Part shown: positions 1 to 5,286 of the stretch, piece after piece | Position numbering within the stretch: the first letter of the stretch is position 1 | Layout: each line of letters opens with the position of its first letter | Assembly: GCA_049692255.1 (NCBI GenBank) | Contig: JBAVOR010000030.1 | Span: 1 to 16,758 of the forward strand | Source of the DNA: JBAVOR01 sp049692255 | Lineage (GTDB): Bacteria; Babelota; Babeliae; Babelales; JACPOV01 | DNA: 16,758 bases | Direction: 5' to 3' | Notes under the pieces: model-generated | Seen by the model: the letters and a program-made list of their open reading frames with translations, nothing else | Database searches by the model: none | Told to the model about the DNA's origin: nothing | Made by a program: the position numbers and the translations under genes

Positions 1-2
1 CC

Positions 3-83
3 CCATCCATTGATTTAATAGACTTAAGTATCAATAATAACAACGAAACCATGCACCCAACTGATGAGACAGAATCGAACTAA
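3..83 (+). CDS. 3' end of an upstream coding region (partial, unrecognised)
   Basis: One plus-strand frame is open from the window edge for 26 codons and ends in TAA at 81-83, while the other two frames stop within the first 20 bases. A convincing intrinsic terminator starts 11 bases after this stop, which is what a real gene end would show. The visible C-terminus is hydrophilic, rich in Asn, Asp, Thr and Glu, and has no recognisable motif. It is too short to assign a family, and 26 open codons could occur by chance. Confidence 0.45.
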   Translation, partial: PSIDLIDLSINNNNETMHPTDETESN

Positions 84-93
84 TGTAACTGCT

Positions 94-126
94 GCCCCTG
101 TGTTTTCTAAGCGCAGGGGCTTTCTT
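94..126 (+). terminator. Rho-independent terminator after the upstream gene
   Basis: A perfect 7-bp GC-rich stem, GCCCCTG (94-100) with CAGGGGC (114-120), encloses a 13-base loop and is followed at once by TTTCTT. It lies just behind the stop codon at 83 and separates that gene from the promoter at 163. Confidence 0.8.
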
Positions 127-162
127 GCCCTTTAACACACCCCATCCATCAGAAGAAATTCT

Positions 163-190
163 TTGACTCTTTATTTTTTATAGTTACAAT
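163..190 (+). promoter_or_regulatory. Sigma-70-like promoter for the exported-protein pair
   Basis: TTGACT (163-168) and TACAAT (185-190) are separated by 16 bases, each one mismatch from consensus. Transcription would begin near 197, giving a leader of about 35 bases before the ATG at 234. It lies between a terminator and the next gene, as expected. Confidence 0.6.
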
Positions 191-233
191 TGGAATTAAT
201 TATAGAATACATAGTTTGGGGAAGATACTTTTC

Positions 234-872
234 ATGAGTAAGCGAATGATGACTATAGCGGTGTTGATACTGAGCAGTATGGTTTGTTCACCTATTTTTT
301 CCATGGCGCTTTTTGAACGCGACCCAATCGCAGCAGCTATTGAACAAAGCAATGCCAAAGAATTTAAAAATGCATTTCACAAACAATATCCGCGTTTTCA
401 TGCAAATCAGATGGGCAAAAAACAAATTATAGATATTGCTTCAAAAGCATTGGATCAATTGAAAGAAGATGCTCACGAAATCCTTGAAGATCGCGATGAT
501 ATTAATAAAAACCGTGCATTAATTTTGGCAATGCGTTTGCCGGGGTGCTCAGCAACTGGATCTTTCTCCGCATTGGGATTAACCATCGGACTACGAGGCA
601 TAACAAACAATATGCTTGGTTTACGCGCATTCTGCACAACAGCAGTGCGCACTGCAACTGCAAGACAAGTTGCTGCGCCAGCAAAATTATTTTTTACACG
701 CGATCTCGCTCAAAATAGTGGGCTCGTTGCATTGTCAATTTTTGGATTGTATGTTTCGTTCAAATGGGGCTCACAAGCGTATCAAGCATGGAATAGTAAA
801 TACTACCTGGAACAAGCGCAAACTATTCAAAGCACGCTAGAAAATATTAACGCAAAGGAAAAACAGGAATAA
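234..872 (+). CDS. Exported or membrane protein of unknown function, 212 aa
   Basis: I do not recognise this family. The ATG at 234 is preferred over an in-frame TTG at 216 because it starts a classic signal peptide: a basic N-terminus (MSKRMM), a hydrophobic core and a likely cleavage site after Ser-Met-Ala near residue 25. Residues 28-100 look helical and charged, and the stretch around 30-48 loosely resembles the start of an ankyrin-type helix pair, which is not enough to call one. Residues 107-135 are moderately hydrophobic and glycine-rich. Residues 161-178 form a clear transmembrane segment followed by a charged helical tail rich in Gln, Glu and Lys. It therefore probably sits in or across a membrane. 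The next gene starts 4 bases after the stop, so the two are co-transcribed and probably act together. The promoter is at 163-190. Confidence 0.8.
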   Translation: MSKRMMTIAVLILSSMVCSPIFSMALFERDPIAAAIEQSNAKEFKNAFHKQYPRFHANQMGKKQIIDIASKALDQLKEDAHEILEDRDDINKNRALILAMRLPGCSATGSFSALGLTIGLRGITNNMLGLRAFCTTAVRTATARQVAAPAKLFFTRDLAQNSGLVALSIFGLYVSFKWGSQAYQAWNSKYYLEQAQTIQSTLENINAKEKQE

Positions 873-876
873 ACAT

Positions 877-1743
877 ATGAATAAAATATCTGTTTTTTTC
901 ACCATATTACTTTTGCCTCACGCAACCACACGTCCTATGGAACTGTTGCATGTCAATAACCTATTACTCGGCGGTGGCGTAACCGCGAGCCTCTTTTCGG
1001 CAGCAAGCTGGTACAAAGCACGTGTGTATGAAAAAAAAGCAAAAGAGCAACAAAATAATCAACGAGAAAAGTTAGAGATGGAGAAAAAAGAAAAAATGCG
1101 CATAAAAAATACAGCTATAGTCGCACATATTCAATCGTGGATTAATGAAAATCAAAAAACAAGAGGTGAAGAAACAACTATTTTGTATCCTCAGATAATC
1201 AAAAACTATAGCAACCCTTTACTAAACCACCTAACATATTCTGTTCTATTTAATGAAATCGAACAGACCTCCTCTGATAAGCCAACAGTAGATACTTACC
1301 TTCGCTCCATGGTTCAGAGGGCAATAAAAAGTTCTATTGAACAAATGATAGAGCAAGAATATTTCAAGGGCGATAGAAGAAAATACATTTATCCCAAGGA
1401 AAAAAGCAGAAACCAATACACTGGCGAATGCTATTATACAGATACTTTTACAGATAACGGTAAGAATCTTCCCATCTCCTACGAACATCTCGATAAAGCA
1501 GTACTATATGCTTTTGACATCGATAATAGGCCGATAACAGGTGTTAAATGTTTGTATAGAGATAGATTGGAAAAGCATATTGAAGAAGCAATGACCCTAC
1601 TGAACCCTGCACAGCCAACGCAGAAAATCAATGATAATCAGGCACTCGTCCGTTCCTATCGCATAGGCGCCATTGGTTTTGGTATCACCAGCGCAAGCTT
1701 GTTTAGTCTGTATGTATATACTCGGTACCTTCAGAAGCGTTAA
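877..1743 (+). CDS. Membrane protein with coiled coil, unknown function, 288 aa
   Basis: No family is recognised. The ATG at 877 lies 4 bases after the previous stop, and the likely ribosome site (AAAGGAAAAACAGGAA) is inside the end of that gene, so translation is probably coupled. Residues 1-18 are a hydrophobic leader. Residues 28-45 (glycine- and alanine-rich) form a transmembrane segment, and residues 48-78 are a highly charged Lys/Glu/Gln-rich coiled coil. The central 80-250 region is soluble, mixed helix and strand, with several Tyr residues around 170-190. Residues 263-281 form a C-terminal transmembrane segment ending in a basic tail. The topology (N-terminal leader, soluble body, C-terminal membrane anchor, charged end) resembles the preceding gene, but I see no clear sequence similarity. 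The two may form one membrane assembly; this is inference. Confidence 0.8.
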   Translation: MNKISVFFTILLLPHATTRPMELLHVNNLLLGGGVTASLFSAASWYKARVYEKKAKEQQNNQREKLEMEKKEKMRIKNTAIVAHIQSWINENQKTRGEETTILYPQIIKNYSNPLLNHLTYSVLFNEIEQTSSDKPTVDTYLRSMVQRAIKSSIEQMIEQEYFKGDRRKYIYPKEKSRNQYTGECYYTDTFTDNGKNLPISYEHLDKAVLYAFDIDNRPITGVKCLYRDRLEKHIEEAMTLLNPAQPTQKINDNQALVRSYRIGAIGFGITSASLFSLYVYTRYLQKR

Positions 1744-1754
1744 ATCTGGTCACT

Positions 1755-1784
1755 GCCGCACTCAGCGGCTTAAATTCTTGTTTT
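1755..1784 (+). terminator. Weak candidate terminator
   Basis: A perfect 5-bp stem, GCCGC (1755-1759) with GCGGC (1765-1769) and loop ACTCA, lies just after the stop at 1743. The T-run (TTGTTTTTT) begins only about 9 bases downstream, which is farther than in a canonical intrinsic terminator. Confidence 0.35.
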
Positions 1785-1850
1785 TTCCCCCCTAAATAAT
1801 GATATAGTAAAGAGTGAAAATTTTTGTATAAAAAAGGGAGGAACTTATCT

Positions 1851-2231
1851 ATGAATTTAAAAAAAGCCATATCTATCTCCAGCATACTTACAAGCATATG
1901 TACACAACTGTGTTACGGATACACTGTTACTATTACCAATAAAACTGATGGCAAAAAGTATGTAGAATTTAATGAGAAAATTGGCACTCCAGCAATTGGA
2001 CGCCTTGATTTTGACAAAAACGAAACAAAAGCAGCATCATTAAAAAGCGATTTAAAGAAAAATGGTGGAATTTACGTTGGCGCGAATGATGGGACTGGTA
2101 GATTTATTTTGGTACAAGGCACTGAGAATGATAAAGGTGATTACACGTTTTCTATTACCGAAGATGCGCAATCGTTCCATTTGCTTGATAAAGACGGCAA
2201 GGATGTTCCTAGAATAGCTCCCCACCAATAA
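1851..2231 (+). CDS. Small exported beta-rich protein of unknown function, 126 aa
   Basis: The ATG at 1851 has an excellent ribosome site (GGGAGGAA, 9 bases upstream) and is preferred over an in-frame TTG at 1824. Residues 1-23 form a signal peptide ending Leu-Cys-Tyr-Gly, with likely cleavage before Tyr24. The mature protein opens with alternating hydrophobic residues (YTVTITNKTDG), then shows several short predicted strands separated by Asn/Gly/Asp turns, with many Lys and Asp residues. This suggests a compact beta-sandwich outside the cytoplasm. I recognise no catalytic motif and no membrane anchor. A -10-like TATAGT at 1803-1808 with TTGTTT at 1778-1783 may be its promoter, though the 19-base spacing is long. 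Its last 23 bases overlap the end of the convergent TPR gene. Confidence 0.8.
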   Translation: MNLKKAISISSILTSICTQLCYGYTVTITNKTDGKKYVEFNEKIGTPAIGRLDFDKNETKAASLKSDLKKNGGIYVGANDGTGRFILVQGTENDKGDYTFSITEDAQSFHLLDKDGKDVPRIAPHQ

Positions 2232-2742
2232 TACGTTCACATGCATCACAGTTCTGGTGCACTGTACGTAACAACCCAATCAGTTCACTACGACACTGCG
2301 TATCAATAGCTACCGTATGGGCGCGGATCTGTTCAATCACTCCTTCATGATCATTAGCGTCCAAAAGCAGTGATATAAGGCGATGAATTGTATGTGCCGC
2401 TTTTCTTGTATTGTCGGTGCTCAGGTAAAACTCAAATAATTGAGATAAAAACTCTTTGTTTTGTGGGCATAAAAGGGTCAGTTGTTCATATATGCCTATC
2501 GCTTCGCGGATACGTCCATTTTTCTTATAAAGATCACCTGCTTCTTTATATTTTTCGATTGCTTCTGTCTCATTGAATGCCATTAAAATATCACCTGCTA
2601 GCTGACAGCCAACGGCGTAATCATCAAATGAATGAAGTAACAATCGATGGAGCCCCAGTGCCCGTTCTTTTTCTCCCCGGGACACAAACTCAGCCAGCTT
2701 AAACCACGCAATTGAACTTTTACCGGGTACAACGTGCCTCAT
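2209..2742 (-). CDS. TPR-repeat protein, 177 aa
   Basis: This is a protein of tandem helix pairs of about 34 residues, as in tetratricopeptide repeats. The units run roughly 10-42, 43-75 (with AIEKYKEAGDLYKKNG), 76-109 (with REAIGIYEQLTLLCPQN) and 110-140. They show the spaced Ala, Gly, Tyr and Leu of the TPR signature. There is no signal peptide or membrane segment, so it is probably a cytoplasmic protein-protein interaction module; its partner cannot be told from the sequence. The ATG at 2742 is preceded by AAAGGTGAGGG, a usable but close ribosome site. The gene ends tail to tail with the small exported protein, with a 23-base overlap. Cys residues cluster near the C-terminus (150, 165, 168) without a recognised metal motif. 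Confidence 0.8.
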   Translation of the reverse strand: MRHVVPGKSSIAWFKLAEFVSRGEKERALGLHRLLLHSFDDYAVGCQLAGDILMAFNETEAIEKYKEAGDLYKKNGRIREAIGIYEQLTLLCPQNKEFLSQLFEFYLSTDNTRKAAHTIHRLISLLLDANDHEGVIEQIRAHTVAIDTQCRSELIGLLRTVHQNCDACERIIGGELF

Positions 2743-2843
2743 CCCTCACCTTTTTTCTCTAGAACTTTTGAACCCTTAACCGCTTGCACATAGCGTTTAT
2801 AGGATGTTAGCAAAAAGAGGGGAGAAAAAGCAAGGAGAAATTT

Positions 2844-2978
2844 ATGAAATTTGGCAAAAAAAGAGGCACTTTTTCGTCATCAAGCGATGCAGTGCAAAGA
2901 ATGGACTTTGCTACGCTTTCACGGAGCTTTGAGGATCTGGCCGAAAGGCTAAGTGAATATTTAAATGGATTAGACTAA
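2844..2978 (+). CDS. Small ORF, 44 aa, unknown function
   Basis: A 44-codon frame starts at ATG 2844 behind a near-ideal ribosome site (AAGGAG, 6 bases before the start) and ends at TAA 2976. The product has a basic N-terminus (MKFGKKRG), a Ser-rich linker (SSSS at 11-14) and an acidic amphipathic helix from about 20 to 42 (FEDLAERLSEYL). It has no signal peptide and no cysteines. It stands alone between the divergent TPR gene and the convergent tRNA-Phe. The strong ribosome site and the regular helix pattern argue that it is real, but no family is recognised. Confidence 0.55.
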   Translation: MKFGKKRGTFSSSSDAVQRMDFATLSRSFEDLAERLSEYLNGLD

Positions 2979-2986
2979 AGAACTAC

Positions 2987-3062
2987 GGCGGACAACCTCC
3001 GCTATCGTGCTCTTAATGTTGTCTACCTCACTGGCTCCGCCATACGAAGCTTTAGCGAAGTA
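2987..3062. repeat. Small imperfect palindromes in the tRNA 3' flank
   Basis: Two short dyads lie between the 44-aa ORF and the tRNA: GCGGA with TCCGC around a 5-base loop (2989-3003), and CCATAC with GTATGG flanking an imperfectly self-complementary core (about 3040-3065). They are downstream of tRNA-Phe on its strand, but no T-run follows, so a terminator role is not clear. The second resembles short dispersed palindromes of bacterial intergenic regions. Whether it recurs elsewhere in this genome cannot be seen here. Confidence 0.3.
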
Positions 3063-3137
3063 TGGTGCCGAGGAGTGGAATTGAACCACCGACACTGCGC
3101 TCTTCAGGCGCATGCTCTACCACTGAGCTACCTCGGC
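3063..3137 (-). tRNA. tRNA-Phe (anticodon GAA), CCA encoded
   Basis: The complementary strand folds into a full cloverleaf. The acceptor GCCGAGG pairs with CCTCGGC, and the D arm is GCTC/GAGC with loop AGTGGTA. The anticodon stem TGCGC/GCGCA holds the loop CTGAAGA with anticodon GAA. The variable region is GTGTC. The T stem is GGTGG/CCACT with one G-T pair and loop TTCAATT. The discriminator is A, and the 3' CCA is encoded. The GAA anticodon reads both Phe codons. It is divergent from pheS, the gene for the alpha subunit of the enzyme that charges it. Confidence 0.97.
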
Positions 3138-3159
3138 CTACTATCAAAAAACATAGTAG
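3138..3159 (-). promoter_or_regulatory. Perfect hairpin abutting the tRNA-Phe 5' end
   Basis: CTACTAT (3138-3144) and ATAGTAG (3153-3159) form a perfect 7-bp stem with an 8-base A-rich loop. It ends exactly one base before mature tRNA position 1. From the promoter at 3162-3189, transcription would start within or just before this hairpin, so it may form the 5' leader removed by RNase P. Its function is unknown. Confidence 0.45.
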
Positions 3160-3161
3160 TA

Positions 3162-3189
3162 ATGGTAGCGGTATATGCAATTTTGTCAA
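3162..3189 (-). promoter_or_regulatory. Sigma-70-like promoter of tRNA-Phe
   Basis: On the complementary strand a perfect TTGACA (3184-3189) is followed after 16 bases by TACCAT (3162-3167, 4 of 6 matches to the -10 consensus). It is correctly placed to start the tRNA transcript about 18 bases before the mature 5' end. Confidence 0.6.
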
Positions 3190-3247
3190 TACACGCACCC
3201 TCTCTTTCGTTAAAATATTGCGCCTTTTTTTTTCTTTGATACGCTTG

Positions 3248-3265
3248 TCTCAACTATGTTTGAGA
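3248..3265 (+). promoter_or_regulatory. Small inverted repeat in the pheS leader
   Basis: TCTCAA and TTGAGA form a perfect 6-bp dyad around a 6-base loop, 25 bases before the pheS ATG. It could be an operator or an RNA hairpin. No T-run follows, no Phe-rich leader peptide is evident and no T-box elements are seen. Confidence 0.25.
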
Positions 3266-3290
3266 AAATATTGCTTGAAAGCATGAGCCT

Positions 3291-4325
3291 ATGCACCCAT
3301 TAGAAAAAAAAATTATTGCGTGTAGCACCCAGTTTCGCGATGCTTTATCGCATGCAACTGATGAAACACTCCTAGAACAGGTACGCATTACCTTTCTGGC
3401 CCGAAAAGGCATAATCGCGGCCTTAATGGATGAACTTAAAGAGGCGTCTCTTGAAGAAAAGCGCCAGTTTGGCCCCTTATTAAATAATCTCAAAAGAACC
3501 TGTGAACAGTTATTTACGGAAAAAGACGAATCCCTTAAAAACACACAAATCGCCGCACAAACGAATAAAAAAAAGTATTTTGATGTCACTGCCTATAAAC
3601 CCCATGCACCGCGTATGGGATTGCATCCCTTAACTATGATTGAAATGGCAGTAGTTGCTGCGTGCCGCTCAATGGGATTTGCTGTAGTAAATGGCCCGGA
3701 GGTAGAAACAGAGCATTATAATTTTGATGCACTTAACATCGCTGCAGACCATCCGGCTCGCGAGTTTTGGGACACACTTTGGCTAGATGTTCCTTCGTTG
3801 CTTTTACGTACGCACACGTCACCCGTACAAATTCGTGCATTAGAGACGTATAAAGCACCGCTGGCAGTAGTAGCCCCGGGGCGTTGCTATCGTCACGAAG
3901 CAACTGATGCTACTCATGATTTTATGTTCATGCAATTTGAAGGACTCGTAGTAGGAAAAGATATCTCTCTCAGCCATTTATTAGGCACCGTGCAAGAATT
4001 TTTCCGTGCACTTTTTGGGGGCAAAAAACTTGAAATGCGTATTCGCCCCTCCTATTTTCCCTTTGTTGAACCAGGAATTGAAGTTGATATCGCGTGCCCC
4101 TTTTGCACAACCGGTTGTTCCGTCTGCAAAATGAGTCGCTGGATAGAGATGGGTGGCGCTGGCATGGTGCATCCGTTCGTTTTATCAAGTGCGGGCATCG
4201 ACCCTGAAACGTTCTCTGGTTTCGCTTGGGGCATGGGATTAACACGGCTTGCTATGCTGCAATATCATATTAATGATATCCGCGCATTTCACACTAATCA
4301 TTTTGAATTTTTAAAACAGTTTTAA
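3291..4325 (+). CDS. pheS: Phenylalanyl-tRNA synthetase alpha subunit
   Basis: This is the class II catalytic subunit that activates Phe and, as an alpha2-beta2 enzyme with PheT, charges tRNA-Phe. The 344 residues match the usual length of about 330-350. Residues 1-95 form the N-terminal coiled coil. The catalytic core begins at 110 (GLHPLT) and includes GPEVETEHYNFDALN (135-149), LLRTHTSPVQIR (171-182), APGRCYRHEATDATHD (195-210), MQFEGL (214-219), EPGIEVD (260-266) and GFAWGMGLTRLAML (310-323). A Cys4 insert, C269-x2-C272-x3-C276-x2-C279, is a zinc-knuckle-like element also known in many bacterial PheS. The ATG at 3291 is forced by an in-frame stop at 3276; the ribosome site is weak. galU follows after 29 bases, whereas pheT, the usual downstream partner, is absent here. 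The divergent neighbour is the cognate tRNA gene. Confidence 0.97.
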   Translation: MHPLEKKIIACSTQFRDALSHATDETLLEQVRITFLARKGIIAALMDELKEASLEEKRQFGPLLNNLKRTCEQLFTEKDESLKNTQIAAQTNKKKYFDVTAYKPHAPRMGLHPLTMIEMAVVAACRSMGFAVVNGPEVETEHYNFDALNIAADHPAREFWDTLWLDVPSLLLRTHTSPVQIRALETYKAPLAVVAPGRCYRHEATDATHDFMFMQFEGLVVGKDISLSHLLGTVQEFFRALFGGKKLEMRIRPSYFPFVEPGIEVDIACPFCTTGCSVCKMSRWIEMGGAGMVHPFVLSSAGIDPETFSGFAWGMGLTRLAMLQYHINDIRAFHTNHFEFLKQF

Positions 4326-4354
4326 TTAATAGTATACCATTTAAAAGGGAGACT

Positions 4355-5272
4355 ATGGATATTATAAAAGCAATAATTCCAGCCGCCGGCTTGGGTACTC
4401 GTTTTTTACCTTACACTAAAGCAGTACCCAAAGAAATGATTCCATTGCTCAACAAACCAGCTATACAATATATTGTGGAGGAAATTATTGCTGCTCAATT
4501 ATCCCAATGTATTATGATCACTGCAAAAAATAAAAATATTTTGGGTGATTATTTTGATGCTGATCCAGAACTAGAAGCGATGCTCAAAGAACGGAGCAAA
4601 CTAGAACTGATTGCAAATTTAGAGCGCATCAACAGAGAATGCACCTTCAGTTTTGTCAGACAAGCAGAACCACGCGGGTTGGGGCACGCAGTTTGGACTG
4701 CGCGTCATCTGATTGGCAAAGAATATTTTTCTGTACTGTTGCCCGATGATATTATTATTAACAAAACTACTGCACTCGAACAGTTGCTCAAAATTGCACG
4801 CCAAGAACGTGCATCAGTAATTGCAGTACAGGAAGTGCCTTTAGAAGAGACACAACTGTATGGCATTATTGAGATAAAAAAACAGCTCTCCCCAACACTT
4901 TTCCAAGTATCAAGCGTGACCGAAAAACCACATCCCAAAGATGCACCTTCTTGTTTAGCGGTAGTTGGTCGGTATGTGCTTTCGCATAAAATTTTTCAAG
5001 CATTAGAAGATATCGAAGAAGATGCAAATCAAGAGTTACAATTAACTGATGCCATCACTCAAATGATGTATCACAATGAAAAGGTATTTGCCTATAAAAT
5101 TCAAGGCATGCGGTATGATATTGGAACGCCACTGGGGTGGATAAAAGCGATTATAGGTTGTGCACTGCAAGACCCGCGCTTTTCAAATAGCATCAGAGAA
5201 TATTTGCAAGACGCCGAACATATCGATCAGTTAGTACACACCCCTGCACGCATTACTGAATCATTGTATTAA
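4355..5272 (+). CDS. galU: UTP-glucose-1-phosphate uridylyltransferase
   Basis: It makes UDP-glucose from UTP and glucose-1-phosphate in the cytoplasm, supplying envelope glycan and nucleotide-sugar pathways. The family signature is complete over 305 residues, a normal length. The nucleotide-binding loop PAAGLGTRFLP (9-19) is followed by TKAVPKEM (21-28). Further family motifs are EPRGLGHAV (105-113), LLPDD (128-132, metal-binding acidic pair), VTEKP (188-192), ELQLTDAI (227-234) and MRYDIGTPLGWIKA (252-265). The start has a good ribosome site (AAGGGAG, 5 bases upstream). It lies 29 bases after pheS and 14 bases before the ATPase gene, so the three are probably one transcript. Close relatives such as glucose-1-phosphate thymidylyltransferases lack this exact set of motifs, so the call is secure. 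Confidence 0.95.
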   Translation: MDIIKAIIPAAGLGTRFLPYTKAVPKEMIPLLNKPAIQYIVEEIIAAQLSQCIMITAKNKNILGDYFDADPELEAMLKERSKLELIANLERINRECTFSFVRQAEPRGLGHAVWTARHLIGKEYFSVLLPDDIIINKTTALEQLLKIARQERASVIAVQEVPLEETQLYGIIEIKKQLSPTLFQVSSVTEKPHPKDAPSCLAVVGRYVLSHKIFQALEDIEEDANQELQLTDAITQMMYHNEKVFAYKIQGMRYDIGTPLGWIKAIIGCALQDPRFSNSIREYLQDAEHIDQLVHTPARITESLY

Positions 5273-5286
5273 AAACAAGGACTTTC

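Noticed and set aside
1..149. Direct repeat CCCCATCCAT at 1-10 and 140-149
   Set aside because: It is only ten bases long, of simple composition, with no flanking similarity and no associated mobile-element features.
3062..3286. Plus-strand 74-codon frame across the tRNA region
   Set aside because: It reads through the antisense of tRNA-Phe and gives the well-known false protein seen opposite tRNAs. It has no ribosome site, and the tRNA call is certain.
3190..3290. T-box riboswitch or Phe-rich leader peptide controlling pheS
   Set aside because: No T-box consensus, no specifier stem and no short ORF with Phe codon runs are visible; only a small dyad is present.
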